Source of the DNA: Bacillus sp. DTU_2020_1000418_1_SI_GHA_SEK_038
GTDB taxonomy: Bacteria > Bacillota > Bacilli > Bacillales > Cytobacillaceae
Direction of reading: 5' to 3'
DNA: 64,000 nt
Assembly: GCF_032341175.1 (NCBI RefSeq)
Contig: NZ_CP135435.1
Location: forward strand, 3,162,001-3,226,000
Below are positions 7,689 through 17,215 of the stretch, one piece after another. Each line of letters starts with the position of its first letter. Position 1 is the first letter of the stretch. Below the pieces are notes generated by a model. It had not been told where the DNA came from. It worked only from the letters and a program-made list of their open reading frames with translations, and did not search any database. A program made the translations under genes and the position numbers.

Positions 7689-8414
7689 TTATTGGTTTTC
7701 TATTTTATTAAGTTCTTCTACTTTTTCAGGTTTCCAGCCTTGACCATCAACCCATTTGATATAGACACGATACTTTTTCTGTTGGTCTTTGGAAGAAATC
7801 GTGCCAACCGATTTATTATGTCCATTATTCCCTAAAAACCATACCGTCATATTATCCTTCTCTACCCCTGTAGCATATGATATTGCTTGCAGCATTTCTG
7901 CCCAATCAACTGAATCCGCATCATAAACAGATGTGTGTTCACCAGACTGAGATGTTCCAATTGGCTGCCAGCTAGGATTTTCAATAGTCTTTATTACATT
8001 CTCTTCTTCCCCGCCAGGAGTAACAACAGCATCCTCTTCACTTGCAGGAGCAATTTCCTGTTTCTCAGGCTTGCTATCAGACTCCTTTTCAGAAGTGTCG
8101 ACTGTTTCTTCATCTGCTGAAGAAGAATCTTCTTGAGTAGTATTATTTTCACTTTGACCGTCATTTTCATTTTCTGCTTCAGCACGTTCATCTTCCGCTG
8201 TTTCATTTTCCTTTTCAGTGTCTATCACATCAGTCTCTGACTTCTTTCCAGCCGTTTCTTCTGAATTTCCTCCTAGAAAAATCTTTGCGGACACAACAAT
8301 AATTAATAATATTACAAAGCCAATCAACAGGTTTAGGATTAAATTTGTTTTTCTTCTTTTTCCCCTGATATCTGAGCGGGATCTTTGACTAGGTGAGCTA
8401 TATTTTCTTTTCAA
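7689..8414 (-). CDS. yrrS: YrrS family membrane-anchored protein (DUF1510)
   Basis: 241-residue bitopic protein: basic cytoplasmic N-terminus (KRKYSSPSQRSRSDIRGKRR), one transmembrane helix (residues about 25-46), then a long Glu/Ser/Asp-rich disordered extracellular stalk (about 50-135) and a C-terminal DUF1510 domain (SWQPIGTSQSGEHTS ... VYIKWVDGQGWKPEKVEEL). Starts at TTG 8414 with GGAGG upstream. Follows pbpI, as in B. subtilis, suggesting a cell-envelope role with that penicillin-binding protein; the molecular function is unknown. Confidence 0.9.
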   Translation of the reverse strand: MKRKYSSPSQRSRSDIRGKRRKTNLILNLLIGFVILLIIVVSAKIFLGGNSEETAGKKSETDVIDTEKENETAEDERAEAENENDGQSENNTTQEDSSSADEETVDTSEKESDSKPEKQEIAPASEEDAVVTPGGEEENVIKTIENPSWQPIGTSQSGEHTSVYDADSVDWAEMLQAISYATGVEKDNMTVWFLGNNGHNKSVGTISSKDQQKKYRVYIKWVDGQGWKPEKVEELNKIENQ

Positions 8415-8512
8415 AAAAATCTCCTCCCCATTTACTTTTGTTCGTTTGAAAGATCATTGAGTGAAGTAATATTATTATTCAAACATGAAAAAATAAATTT
8501 GTCTATTATGGA

Positions 8513-10288
8513 CTATTCAGTACCACTTCTATTCTGTTCAATTTCATAAACCCCTTTAACAATGTCGGCAAATAATGCATTTACACCCCCCGTATCTGCA
8601 GTCACCCCTAAATTAACTGTCACAAGAGCATATTTAGGCTTATTGTAAGGAAAATACCCAGCAAACCACTTATTATAAAGAGGCTTATTTCCATCGGTTC
8701 TGCCGGTCTCTCCAGTACCTGATTTCCCCGCCACCTCGTATGGAAGATTTTGAAACCACCTTCCGGTTCCGTTCTCATTCATGACAACCTCCCTTAATAG
8801 CTTTTGCAGCTTCATGGCAGTATAAGGAGAGATTGGCTCTCCATCTAGTTTTTGTTTCTTAAAATCTAATAAAGATGTTTGATTCTTATATTCAACCTTT
8901 GATGCTACCCTCACCATCTCTTTTTGCCCGCCTCTTGCAATAGTTGCCATCATATTTGCAACGGCTAGAGGAGTTCCTCTCACCTCATGCTGTCCGATAC
9001 CCGTAAGACCTACATAATTTACGTCTTTCTTTTCATCCTCAGTAAGGAAGATTCTCCCCTTGTCTTCCTCCTGCAGCTGTTTGAAATCATGGAAATGATA
9101 AATATCCCCTGTCCAGCCGACCGGTCCTGTTAAGCTAAGTTTTTTTGCATAGTTTTCAATTATATTAGGATCAATATCCTTTAATTCCTTAGCTAAAGTT
9201 GCAAACGTATTATTACAGCTTCTTGCAAAGCTATTTGTCAAATCAAGCATGCCATATTGAAATTGCAAATCTGGTTCTCCGTTAATTTTCTTGCTGCAGT
9301 CAAAGGTTCGAGAGGGACTTGTAAGATTATGGTCGATGGCGGCCGCTGCAATAACAGTCTTAAATATAGAACCCATTATCTGCTGTTCTAGTATTACATT
9401 TTCTGCTCCGCCAGCTAATTTATTGAAGGGGTCCTTTCGATTAAGTGATGGCCTTGAGACCATAGCAGCAACTGAGTTTGTTTCTATATCTAACAGGACA
9501 ATACCACCTTTTTTCACCCCGTGCTGATCTGCAAGCTTTTCTGCCATGGCCTGTAAATGTGGATCAATCGTTGTCCTTATATTTACAGGGTAAAATGGAT
9601 TAGCCGGCTCAACATATTTAACGTTAATCCCAAATAGGGGGCCTCCAGTAGCGTCAACATGAAAGACTAACTTAGATTTCCCGTCTGGTAAAAGAAATTC
9701 ATCGAAGCTTTTTTCCATACCTGTTAATCCAATCATAGTTGTTGAAGAAAGCTCTTTGTCTGGATAACGCTTCCGCAATACTCCTTCATTTTCGCCAGTG
9801 ATGCCAATTAGATGTTCTGCAGGATTATCTGTTAAATGATACTTTTTCTCTACTGCAAATACACCTGGAATTTTTAAGTTATTAATGCTTTCTACTTGAT
9901 CTTCTGTTAATAAGAATGGCTTAGGGTCTCCATATGCAAAAGGTATCTTTGCCTTTTCTACTGCATGGCGGAGCCCATATTGGGATACACCCATAATTGC
10001 AGCTACCTTTTCAATTTCCCAATCCATTTTCTTTAAAAAGGGAAATAAAATGAGAACTGGAAGTCTTTGGTGTGTAATAGGGCTTCCGTCCTTGTAGAGA
10101 AAATTTCCCCTTCCAGTGTCAAGCACCATTTCCTGTGACCGCTGACTTACACTAGCTTCAAGCAGATTGATTTGCCTTTTTGTGAAATTTTCTGTTGACA
10201 CCAATTGAAGCTGGACTAATCTGCCAAGTAAAACAGAAAACATCAGTAAACAAATACAAAGCCAGCCTATCGCTCTTTTTCTCCACAT
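8513..10288 (-). CDS. pbpI: Class B penicillin-binding protein PbpI (PBP4b)
   Basis: Peptidoglycan D,D-transpeptidase of the YrrR/PbpI type. 591 residues: short cytoplasmic tail, signal-anchor helix (residues about 5-25), PBP dimerisation domain, then the transpeptidase domain with the catalytic motifs SIFK (Ser307), SCN (357-359) and KSGTG (522-526). Start: ATG 10288, preceded by GAGGTG that lies inside the 3' arm of the greA terminator; the upstream TTG at 10306 has no ribosome site. Downstream gene yrrS is probably cotranscribed. In B. subtilis this PBP is dispensable and linked to sporulation-time wall synthesis. Confidence 0.95.
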   Translation of the reverse strand: MWRKRAIGWLCICLLMFSVLLGRLVQLQLVSTENFTKRQINLLEASVSQRSQEMVLDTGRGNFLYKDGSPITHQRLPVLILFPFLKKMDWEIEKVAAIMGVSQYGLRHAVEKAKIPFAYGDPKPFLLTEDQVESINNLKIPGVFAVEKKYHLTDNPAEHLIGITGENEGVLRKRYPDKELSSTTMIGLTGMEKSFDEFLLPDGKSKLVFHVDATGGPLFGINVKYVEPANPFYPVNIRTTIDPHLQAMAEKLADQHGVKKGGIVLLDIETNSVAAMVSRPSLNRKDPFNKLAGGAENVILEQQIMGSIFKTVIAAAAIDHNLTSPSRTFDCSKKINGEPDLQFQYGMLDLTNSFARSCNNTFATLAKELKDIDPNIIENYAKKLSLTGPVGWTGDIYHFHDFKQLQEEDKGRIFLTEDEKKDVNYVGLTGIGQHEVRGTPLAVANMMATIARGGQKEMVRVASKVEYKNQTSLLDFKKQKLDGEPISPYTAMKLQKLLREVVMNENGTGRWFQNLPYEVAGKSGTGETGRTDGNKPLYNKWFAGYFPYNKPKYALVTVNLGVTADTGGVNALFADIVKGVYEIEQNRSGTE

Positions 10289-10289
10289 A

Positions 10290-10320
10290 AAAAAACACCT
10301 CGTCAAAAGTTTTGACGAGG
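10290..10320 (-). terminator. greA terminator that overlaps the pbpI ribosome binding site
   Basis: Minus strand: CCTCGTCAAA-(loop)-TTTGACGAGG then TGTTTTTTT. The GAGG of the 3' arm is the Shine-Dalgarno of pbpI, whose ATG follows the U-tract directly (10288). Confidence 0.9.
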
Positions 10321-10345
10321 TTTCTGCTTTTCAAACTATTATTTT

Positions 10346-10822
10346 TTACTTAATTTCTACAATTCGTACATCCATTTCTCCACCAGGAGTTTGAACTTTA
10401 ACTTCATCTCCAACCTTTTTGCCAAGTAAACTTTTGGCAATTGGAGAGTCATTGGAGATTTTACCATCAAATGGGTCTGCCTCTGCACTGCCGACAATCG
10501 TATAAGTTTCTTCCTCACCATCTGGAAGTTCAATAAATGTAACTGAGCTGCCCAATGATACGGCATCTGAGCTCATTTCACTTTCAGAAATGATCTTTGC
10601 ATTACGAATCATATTTTCAATTGTTGTAATTCGTCCTTCAACAAAAGCTTGCTCTTCTTTCGCTGAATCATATTCAGAGTTCTCGGATAAATCACCGAAG
10701 CTGCGTGCTATCTTAATGCGTTCAACAACCTCTTTACGCTTAACAGATTTTAAATATTCCAATTCTTGTTCAAGCTTTTCTTTTCCAGCTTGTGTCATAG
10801 GGAAAACCTTTTCAATTGCCAA
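10346..10822 (-). CDS. greA: Transcription elongation factor GreA
   Basis: Binds the RNA polymerase secondary channel and stimulates cleavage of backtracked transcripts. 158 residues from TTG 10822 ([13 protein letters not shown]), in register with B. subtilis GreA; AAGGAG lies 8 nt upstream, while the in-frame GTG at 10831 overlaps that site. N-terminal coiled coil with the catalytic acidic tip ([19 protein letters not shown]), C-terminal FKBP-like domain ([35 protein letters not shown]). Lies between udk and pbpI, as in B. subtilis. Confidence 0.97.
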   Translation of the reverse strand: MAIEKVFPMTQAGKEKLEQELEYLKSVKRKEVVERIKIARSFGDLSENSEYDSAKEEQAFVEGRITTIENMIRNAKIISESEMSSDAVSLGSSVTFIELPDGEEETYTIVGSAEADPFDGKISNDSPIAKSLLGKKVGDEVKVQTPGGEMDVRIVEIK

Positions 10823-11063
10823 AACCTTCACTCCTTCAATTTTTCACAACCCTGATAGAATTGCGTTCTTTCTGTATTTTATGTACACACCTTGCCCAAT
10901 TTCTTAGCACAAAGTGTATTTTGCAAGATACTGCTGTGCAATGTAGTCCTATGAATGGCTTTGCAGCCTATCTTGCTAATTAATATAGGAGCGCGACCTT
11001 TTCTAGGGCGCGCCATGTTTGTCCATTAAAGGGACACCTTATTATATTTTCTATGCTATTGTG

Positions 11064-11699
11064 TCACAAAAATGACTTTTGTTCAAGAATTGTTTGAATT
11101 TTTGTTACCATTAAATCAATGGCTACATGATTTTGTCCGCCTTCAGGAATGATAATATCTGCATACCGTTTAGTCGGCTCAACAAATTGATTATGCATGG
11201 GTCTGACAACATTGATATATTGATCAATGACTGACTCCATAGATCTTCCGCGTTCTTTAATATCTCTGAACAAACGGCGGATTATGCGTACATCAGCATC
11301 CGTATCTACAAAAAGTTTAATATCCATTAGATTCCGCAGGCGCTCGTCCTCTAAAACAAGAATGCCTTCAAGAATAATAACATCCTTAGGCTCTACTTCA
11401 ATTACCTTCTCAGATCTGCTATGAATGGTATAATCGTAAACCGGCTTATGAATGGACTCATATTGCAGCAGTCTATGAATATGCTCGATCAGTAAATCAT
11501 TATCAAAAGCAAGCGGATGATCATAATTCGTTTTTAAACGTTCTTCAAAAGGTAAATGTGCTTGGTCTTTATAATAGTAATCCTGTTCCAACATTAAGAT
11601 TGAGTGTCCATTAAAGCGTTCATAAATTGATTTTGCTACACTTGTTTTTCCGGAGCCAGAGCCGCCGGCAACACCGATAACAACTGGTTTGCGAGTCAT
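11064..11699 (-). CDS. udk: Uridine kinase
   Basis: ATP/GTP-dependent phosphorylation of uridine and cytidine in pyrimidine salvage. 211 residues, usual length. P-loop [14 protein letters not shown] (residues about 8-21), [13 protein letters not shown] substrate region, [13 protein letters not shown], and the [13 protein letters not shown] lid motif. Five bases downstream of trhP2 on the same strand, so the last gene of the trmR-trhP1-trhP2-udk run. The 241-bp spacer to greA holds no gene; it contains an imperfect GC-rich inverted repeat near 10990-11015 but no U-tract. Confidence 0.97.
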   Translation of the reverse strand: MTRKPVVIGVAGGSGSGKTSVAKSIYERFNGHSILMLEQDYYYKDQAHLPFEERLKTNYDHPLAFDNDLLIEHIHRLLQYESIHKPVYDYTIHSRSEKVIEVEPKDVIILEGILVLEDERLRNLMDIKLFVDTDADVRIIRRLFRDIKERGRSMESVIDQYINVVRPMHNQFVEPTKRYADIIIPEGGQNHVAIDLMVTKIQTILEQKSFL

Positions 11700-11704
11700 G
11701 ATGA

Positions 11705-12973
11705 TTAAAGCTCCTTTCGCATCATGTTGTTAGGGTAAACCGGTTTATCTAGCTTAAATTGCACGATTTGCATCGGATGACGGGCAGCGTCAAGCTCATT
11801 TCCTTTTTCATCCCATACTTTATCGATCACATGAGTGAAGCTTTCGATTTCAGGTCCAAAAAACTCAACTTCCTGGCCAGGCTTGAAGTGATTACGCTGC
11901 TGCAATGTTACGATTTGCGTTTCTGGATTATAGTCTAATACTAAGCCAACGAAATCAGAATTCGTCTTTTTGCTATGATTTCCAAACATTTGCTCCTTAT
12001 ACCCAGGAACTCCCTCAAAAAATGCTGGAGCGGTTTCACGATTTGCACACTTAGCCAGCTCATCAAGCCATTCCTGCTTAATTTTGAAGTTTTCCGGGTC
12101 AGCACAATAAGCATCGATTACTTTACGGTATACGCTAACAACTGTAGCGATATAATGAATTGATTTCATCCTTCCTTCAATTTTCAAGCTATCAATGCCA
12201 AGCTCGATCATTTGCGGAATAGATTGAATTAAATTTAAATCCTTTGGACTCATCGCAAAAGGAGCATCGCCTTCTTTAAAGAACGAAACTTCATTTTCGC
12301 CTTCTAATTGATAAAGATCATAGTCCCAGCGGCATGATTGGCAGCATCCGCCACGATTTGAATCACGAGCCGTCATATGGTTACTTAGTGTGCATCTGCC
12401 TGAATAAGCAATACACATGGCGCCATGAACAAACGTCTCAATTTCAATATCAACTTTTTCCTTCATTTCACGAATTTCTTCCGCACTCGTTTCACGGGCA
12501 AGAACGACCCGCTCTAAGCCTTCTTCCTTCCAGAACTGAACAGCCTTCCAGTTAGATAAGGATTGCTGTGTGCTTAAATGAACTTCAATTTCCGGTGCAA
12601 CTCTGCGGCATGTTTCAATAATAAGTGGATCTGCCACAATAATTCCCGCCACTCCTGCTTTACTTAAGCCACGAAGGTAGTCATCAAGCCCATCGATATT
12701 TTCATTATGTGCATAAATATTTGTTGTCACATAAATTTTTGCTCCATACTTTTTGGCGAATTCAACGCCTTCCTTCATTTCTTCAAATGTAAAGTTGTCT
12801 GCATTTGAACGTAAGCCGTATTCCTGTCCGCCGATAAATACAGCATCGGCGCCATAATGAACGGCAATTTTCAACTTTTCTAAGTTACCAGCTGGAGCAA
12901 GCAATTCAGGTTTCTTTACGATCACCCGTTTGCCATTCACAATCTGGGAAATTTTATCTTTCACCGCTGCCAT
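11705..12973 (-). CDS. trhP2: U32-family tRNA hydroxylation protein TrhP2 (YrrO)
   Basis: Peptidase-U32-family protein required with TrhP1 for hydroxylation of wobble uridine (ho5U34) in tRNA, the precursor of 5-methoxyuridine. 422 residues. TIM-barrel-like N-terminal part ([29 protein letters not shown]), then the Cys cluster [16 protein letters not shown]...[12 protein letters not shown], typical of iron-sulfur binding U32 proteins, and a C-terminal beta domain. Two consecutive Met codons; the second (12973) has the better spacing from GGGGAG and matches B. subtilis. Next to trhP1 by 20 bp. Older annotations call it a collagenase-like protease, which the tRNA work on the family contradicts. 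Confidence 0.95.
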   Translation of the reverse strand: MAAVKDKISQIVNGKRVIVKKPELLAPAGNLEKLKIAVHYGADAVFIGGQEYGLRSNADNFTFEEMKEGVEFAKKYGAKIYVTTNIYAHNENIDGLDDYLRGLSKAGVAGIIVADPLIIETCRRVAPEIEVHLSTQQSLSNWKAVQFWKEEGLERVVLARETSAEEIREMKEKVDIEIETFVHGAMCIAYSGRCTLSNHMTARDSNRGGCCQSCRWDYDLYQLEGENEVSFFKEGDAPFAMSPKDLNLIQSIPQMIELGIDSLKIEGRMKSIHYIATVVSVYRKVIDAYCADPENFKIKQEWLDELAKCANRETAPAFFEGVPGYKEQMFGNHSKKTNSDFVGLVLDYNPETQIVTLQQRNHFKPGQEVEFFGPEIESFTHVIDKVWDEKGNELDAARHPMQIVQFKLDKPVYPNNMMRKEL

Positions 12974-12993
12974 CATACAGCTCCCCTTTCAAA

Positions 12994-13923
12994 TTAGTAA
13001 ACAGTTTCCTTAAAGAAAAATCCTGTGTCCAATGGTCGATTCCCAGGCTGGATTTCTTCAACGGCATTTAATAATTCATCCTTTATATCATCATATTGAT
13101 CCGGATCTTCCACACACAGATCAATAGCTTTTCGATATAGCTTTGTTACTTCAAGAATATATTCCGAACTTTTAAGGATCCCATCAATTTTAAAAGAATC
13201 GATCCCTGCTTCAATCATTTCCTGAAGCTCATCGATTATACAAATATCATTTGGACTCATAATATGGGTACCATTTTCATCTTCAAAAATCGGGTATTTA
13301 TTTTCCCTCTCCTTGTCGTGAAGAAACATATTATGCTCCTGCTTACGGTTTTCGACTTCCATCACTTTACCTTGGTACTCATAATAATTGCCAAGAAGAG
13401 AACGCTTTGATTGGAACATGGCTGTCATTCCATGTACTTGTACTTCAATCTCTACTTCCGCATGCTCTTTAATTTCAATGATGGCATCCATGTTTATTTC
13501 TCGGGCCAAAACAGCACGTTTCGAGCCCTTTCTGCCCCAATAATTACATGTATACCAGTTAGTTCCAGTCGTTTCAGTGCTCCAGTGAAGCTTCATATTT
13601 GGCGCAGCTTCACGAGCAGCCATTAGCACTGCAGGATCTCCGTATATAATTGCATCAGCATTTACATCCTGTAAAAACTTTATATATTGGGGAAGCTCGT
13701 CCACTTTTTCATTATGAAAAAGGGCATTCATTGCTACATAAACTTTTTTTCCTTTTTCATGTGCAAGCTCAATTGCTTTCTTTACATCATCTCTTAAAAA
13801 TTCACCAGCAAGGCGTAATCCATAGCGCTGCTCTCCGATTACAAAAGCATCTGCTCCCGCCTCAGCCAAAGGGATAATATCTTCCACACTTTTTGGTGTG
13901 ACTAATAATTCCGGCTTTGCCAT
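12994..13923 (-). CDS. trhP1: U32-family tRNA hydroxylation protein TrhP1 (YrrN)
   Basis: Partner of TrhP2 in forming 5-hydroxyuridine at tRNA position 34. About 309 residues, shorter than TrhP2 because it ends after the barrel, and it lacks the CxxC-type cluster (the equivalent region reads VHGMTAMFQSKRSLLGNYYEY). Start ATG 13923 (second of two Mets) behind GAGGTGA. Directly follows trmR with only a few bases between, so the three proteins are made from one message. Confidence 0.94.
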   Translation of the reverse strand: MAKPELLVTPKSVEDIIPLAEAGADAFVIGEQRYGLRLAGEFLRDDVKKAIELAHEKGKKVYVAMNALFHNEKVDELPQYIKFLQDVNADAIIYGDPAVLMAAREAAPNMKLHWSTETTGTNWYTCNYWGRKGSKRAVLAREINMDAIIEIKEHAEVEIEVQVHGMTAMFQSKRSLLGNYYEYQGKVMEVENRKQEHNMFLHDKERENKYPIFEDENGTHIMSPNDICIIDELQEMIEAGIDSFKIDGILKSSEYILEVTKLYRKAIDLCVEDPDQYDDIKDELLNAVEEIQPGNRPLDTGFFFKETVY

Positions 13924-13929
13924 CATTTC

Positions 13930-14568
13930 TCACCTCATTTTTGTTATCGCAACCCCGTCACCTACAGGCAGGATGACCGTATAGTAATCAGGATGATTCA
14001 TTAACCATACGTTAAAGTCATTTATTTTCTTTACGAGAGTCCGAATTCGTTTATTTTCAATTTCGGTCTCAGTAACAAGCCCTTTAAAAAGAACATTGTC
14101 TGTAATAATCATCCCATCTTTACTAACATACTGGGAGTATATTTCAAAAAACTTCCTGTATTGGCCCTTTGCCGCATCGATAAAAATAGCATCAAATGGA
14201 GCATGCTCTTTAATGATTGATTCCACTTCTAGAGCATCCCCTTTAACAATGTGGATCTGAGCTTCTTTTCCTGCCTCTTGTATATATTTCTCTGCGAGCA
14301 GATAGCGCTCAGCATCTCTTTCAATCGTAACAATTTCACAGGAAGGAATTGCATAAGCCATTCGAAGAGCAGAATAGCCTATGGCTGTACCGACTTCCAA
14401 AATCGACTTAGGCTTTTGGATCCGAAGAAGCTGAAGCAATGCTTCAATACCAGCTAACTCCATAATAGGTACGCCATGATCCTTGGCATATTGCTCCATT
14501 TCCTCAAAAAACTTTGGCCTTGAAGGAATAATTCCCTCTATATATACATGCAGCTTATCGTCTTTCAA
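13930..14568 (-). CDS. trmR: tRNA 5-hydroxyuridine methyltransferase TrmR (YrrM)
   Basis: SAM-dependent O-methyltransferase that converts ho5U34 to mo5U34 in tRNA. 212 residues of the class I O-methyltransferase fold: SAM motif EVGTAIGYSALRMA (about residues 58-71), acidic residue in IVTIERD, FDAIFIDAAKGQYRKF metal/SAM motif, and ITDNVLFKG. Starts at TTG 14568 preceded by GAGGTGA. Heads the trmR-trhP1-trhP2 operon. A large hairpin terminator (14609-14684) sits just upstream. Confidence 0.95.
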   Translation of the reverse strand: MKDDKLHVYIEGIIPSRPKFFEEMEQYAKDHGVPIMELAGIEALLQLLRIQKPKSILEVGTAIGYSALRMAYAIPSCEIVTIERDAERYLLAEKYIQEAGKEAQIHIVKGDALEVESIIKEHAPFDAIFIDAAKGQYRKFFEIYSQYVSKDGMIITDNVLFKGLVTETEIENKRIRTLVKKINDFNVWLMNHPDYYTVILPVGDGVAITKMR

Positions 14569-14608
14569 GCTGCCATCACCTCAATGCAATAGTTTTGCTC
14601 AATTAACA

Positions 14609-14684
14609 GAAAAAAATAGCGTTCACAACCAATAAGGATTTATCGGCCATTTACCCAAATCCTTGCTTAGCTGTGATTTACGCT
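14609..14684 (-). terminator. Large hairpin terminator in the mltG-trmR spacer
   Basis: Minus strand: TAGCG ... AAGGATTT loop AAATCCTT ... CGCTA, about 68 nt with bulges, followed by TTTTTTT. It ends mltG transcripts or could act as an attenuator in the trmR leader. Confidence 0.75.
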
Positions 14685-14796
14685 ACTTTAGAGCTTATTA
14701 AACACTTGTACTATTTTAACATAAATACGAAAAGAATGCTAATAATCAAGTATTACCAAGCCAAATTAGAGAAGCGCCCTGTTCAAGCGCGCAAAA

Positions 14797-15930
14797 TTAT
14801 TTATTCGTAATATGCTGTGCCTTTTTCCTATTATGCTCATCCAGTGTTTTTGAAAACAGCACTTCTCCAGTCGAAGTTGCTAGGAAGTATAAGAAATCTG
14901 ATTCGGCTGGTGCTAATGCTGCCTCAATGGAAATGACACCAGCATTTGCGATTGGTCCTGGCGTAAGACCGGGATATTTATACGTATTATAAGGCGAGTC
15001 CACCTCTAAATCCTTATAAAGAACCCTATCCTTATGTTCACCTTGTGCATAAAGGACAGTTGGGTCTGTTTGCAATGGCATCCCTGTCTCCATTCTATTA
15101 TAGAAAACACTAGCAATCTGATCTCTATCTACTCTTTCAGTGGCCTCTTCTTCAATTAAAGATGCCATTGTCAATAATTGATGGACTGAAAGATTTTGGG
15201 CCTCCATCTCTGGCCGGTATTCCGTTAAAATTGCCGCTGTTTTATCCAGCATAACTCCAATAATTTCTTCTATAGTAGGATCTTCTTTATAAAAAGGGTA
15301 GGTAGCCGGAAATAAATAACCTTCTAATGGATACATGATATCTTCATATAGTATGTCATCCGTTAAGACATGTGGATATTTAGCCATCATGGAATTAATA
15401 AATTTTTGATCGTTTAGCTTTTGAAATACTTCATCAGCATCCTTGTTTGTTTTCTCAGCGATAATACCTGCAATTTGTTTGAGCTGCTTTCCTTCAGGTA
15501 TTGTAATTTTAAACACAACTTCTTCAACTATTTTTCCTGTTTTTAAACTTCCAATTATTTCATGCATCGCCATCGATGGCTTTAGGCTATATTCACCAGC
15601 CATAAAACCAGTTTCATTTTTTAATTTGACATAATATTTGAATACACGGGCATCCTTAATAATCCCGTTTTTTTCAAGAATCTTGCCGATGCTTGTTGTC
15701 GATGACCCAATTGGAATTTCTATCTTCTTCTCTTTATTATTTTCAGGATTAACTGGCTCCAAGGCTGATTTTATATATAAGTAACCCCCGCCAACAACTG
15801 CGCCAACCACTATGATTAATATGATTGAAATGACAAAAACAATTCTTCTTACTAATTTGGCTTCACTTTGGCGTTCAATCATTTTTTGACGGATGATTTC
15901 CTTTTTCTCACTATTCTCTTCTTTCGTCAC
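14797..15930 (-). CDS. mltG: Endolytic transglycosylase MltG (YrrL)
   Basis: Membrane-anchored lytic transglycosylase that cleaves nascent peptidoglycan strands (YceG/MltG family). 377 residues from GTG 15930, set by AAAGGAGG 8 nt upstream; longer in-frame extensions lack a ribosome site. One transmembrane helix at about residues 30-53, a LysM-like region, then the catalytic domain with the active Glu in ASLIEEEATERVDRD and the downstream FYNRMETGMPLQTDPTVLYA and SPYNTYKYPGLTPGPIANAG motifs. Preceded by yrzB, separated by a perfect hairpin. Confidence 0.96.
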   Translation of the reverse strand: MTKEENSEKKEIIRQKMIERQSEAKLVRRIVFVISIILIIVVGAVVGGGYLYIKSALEPVNPENNKEKKIEIPIGSSTTSIGKILEKNGIIKDARVFKYYVKLKNETGFMAGEYSLKPSMAMHEIIGSLKTGKIVEEVVFKITIPEGKQLKQIAGIIAEKTNKDADEVFQKLNDQKFINSMMAKYPHVLTDDILYEDIMYPLEGYLFPATYPFYKEDPTIEEIIGVMLDKTAAILTEYRPEMEAQNLSVHQLLTMASLIEEEATERVDRDQIASVFYNRMETGMPLQTDPTVLYAQGEHKDRVLYKDLEVDSPYNTYKYPGLTPGPIANAGVISIEAALAPAESDFLYFLATSTGEVLFSKTLDEHNRKKAQHITNK

Positions 15931-15984
15931 AAACATCCCCTCCTTTACTCGGTTTATTATACTATATTTTCTTTTTATAGTCGC

Positions 15985-16031
15985 AATAAAATACATAAAG
16001 CTGGCCATTGGCCAGCTTTATGTATTTTATT
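15985..16031 (-). terminator. Perfect 23-bp inverted repeat after yrzB
   Basis: Arms of 23 bp with a single central base (core AAGCTGGCCA T TGGCCAGCTT), U-rich 3' end TTTTATT; begins 2 bp after the yrzB stop. Confidence 0.85.
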
Positions 16032-16032
16032 A

Positions 16033-16338
16033 TTATTTACCTTCTTTTTCTTCCTCTTCATCAAGGAATGTATTAAGCATTTCCTCAATTAAATCCCATT
16101 CTTCATCTGTTTCAATTGGCATTAATTCGCCGTCTTGGTTATCTTCACTTGGCATAAAAGCAGAAGCGTGAATTTCAATTTCTTCTTCATCATCTTCATC
16201 TGCACCAATTGGATAATAAAGGACATAAGACTTTCCAAATTCCTCAGAATCAAATGTAAATAGCACTTCACATAGCTGCTCGTTTCCTTCTTCATCTACT
16301 ACAGTAATATTGTTTTCTCCGTGGTTCATTCTGTTCAC
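16033..16338 (-). CDS. yrzB: DUF1292 protein YrzB
   Basis: 101-residue highly acidic protein of the DUF1292 family; conserved in Firmicutes next to ruvX and ireB, function unknown. Recognised by [20 protein letters not shown] and YVLYYPIG. C-terminal third is mostly Glu ([16 protein letters not shown]). Overlaps the end of ruvX by 4 bases, indicating translational coupling. Confidence 0.93.
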   Translation of the reverse strand: MNRMNHGENNITVVDEEGNEQLCEVLFTFDSEEFGKSYVLYYPIGADEDDEEEIEIHASAFMPSEDNQDGELMPIETDEEWDLIEEMLNTFLDEEEEKEGK

Positions 16339-16760
16339 CTCATCGTATTTTGACTATCTATATAGCCTTGTAAAATCATGACGGCTGCCATTTTATCAAT
16401 GACCTTTTTCCGCTTTTTACGGCTGACATCCGCCTCTAGAAGAACTCTTTCAGCTGCCATTGTTGTCAGTCGCTCGTCCCATAATATTACAGGCAGCTGG
16501 AATCGTTTTTCTAGTTCAGAAGCATAAAATTGACTTGCTTCTCCGCGTGGGCCAATCGTACCATTCATATTCTTTGGCAAGCCGACAACAATTTTACTTA
16601 CTTCATTTTCTTTAATAATCTTTCCAATTTGCTCGAAACCAAACTCTTTTTTCTCTTCATTAATTTTTAAAGTTTCTAAGCCCTGAGCAGTCCAGCCTAG
16701 TGCATCACTAAGCGCAATGCCGACCGTTTTTGAGCCGACATCCAATCCCATTGTCCGCAT
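16335..16760 (-). CDS. ruvX: RuvX/YqgF family putative Holliday junction resolvase
   Basis: RNase H-fold nuclease (YqgF/RuvX, B. subtilis YrrK), implicated in pre-16S rRNA 5'-end maturation in other bacteria and named as a Holliday junction resolvase. 141 residues with [19 protein letters not shown] (first catalytic Asp), [11 protein letters not shown], and [15 protein letters not shown] (acidic residues of the active site). Middle gene of ireB-ruvX-yrzB; 3-bp gap to ireB, 4-bp overlap with yrzB. Confidence 0.95.
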   Translation of the reverse strand: MRTMGLDVGSKTVGIALSDALGWTAQGLETLKINEEKKEFGFEQIGKIIKENEVSKIVVGLPKNMNGTIGPRGEASQFYASELEKRFQLPVILWDERLTTMAAERVLLEADVSRKKRKKVIDKMAAVMILQGYIDSQNTMR

Positions 16761-16763
16761 ATA

Positions 16764-17030
16764 TTATCCCTTTCGCTGCTGTTTTAAATATGATTTAACT
16801 AACTCTTCAATGATCTCGTCACGTTCGAGCTTGCGAATAATATTGCGTGCATCCTTATGGCGGGGAATGTAAGCAGGATCCCCCGATAACAAATAACCAA
16901 CAATTTGGTTAATAGGGTTATACCCTTTATCTTGAAGAGCTTCATACACTTGCAAAAGTACTTGATTAACATCATGTTCCATGGGCTCTTCAGGAAAATT
17001 GAATCTCATCGTATTATCAAATGAGCTCAT
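16764..17030 (-). CDS. ireB: IreB family regulatory phosphoprotein (YrzL)
   Basis: 88-residue homologue of enterococcal IreB, a small substrate of the PASTA Ser/Thr kinase that influences cephalosporin resistance. Pattern: [16 protein letters not shown] (N-terminal Thr is the phosphorylation region in IreB), [39 protein letters not shown]. First gene of the ireB-ruvX-yrzB set; 185-bp spacer to alaS upstream contains no gene. Confidence 0.94.
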   Translation of the reverse strand: MSSFDNTMRFNFPEEPMEHDVNQVLLQVYEALQDKGYNPINQIVGYLLSGDPAYIPRHKDARNIIRKLERDEIIEELVKSYLKQQRKG

Positions 17031-17215
17031 TTCTTACACCTCGCTTTTTTGGGAAGGAAGCTCTAATCATAAAGCTTTCCTTTATATAAAACTTTCTTGT
17101 ACTTGCAGATCATTGTCAAAGTTTGTCATTAGGTCAGTTTAACAATTCCTAGTAATATCCATTTATTGAACATTTTCGACAGGTTACCTTCATTTTACAC
17201 TACTTTGTAAAGATA

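Noticed and set aside
8513..10306. pbpI start at TTG 10306
   Set aside because: No ribosome site; lies inside the greA terminator hairpin.
10990..11015. Terminator after udk
   Set aside because: GC-rich imperfect inverted repeat without a U-tract; too weak to call.
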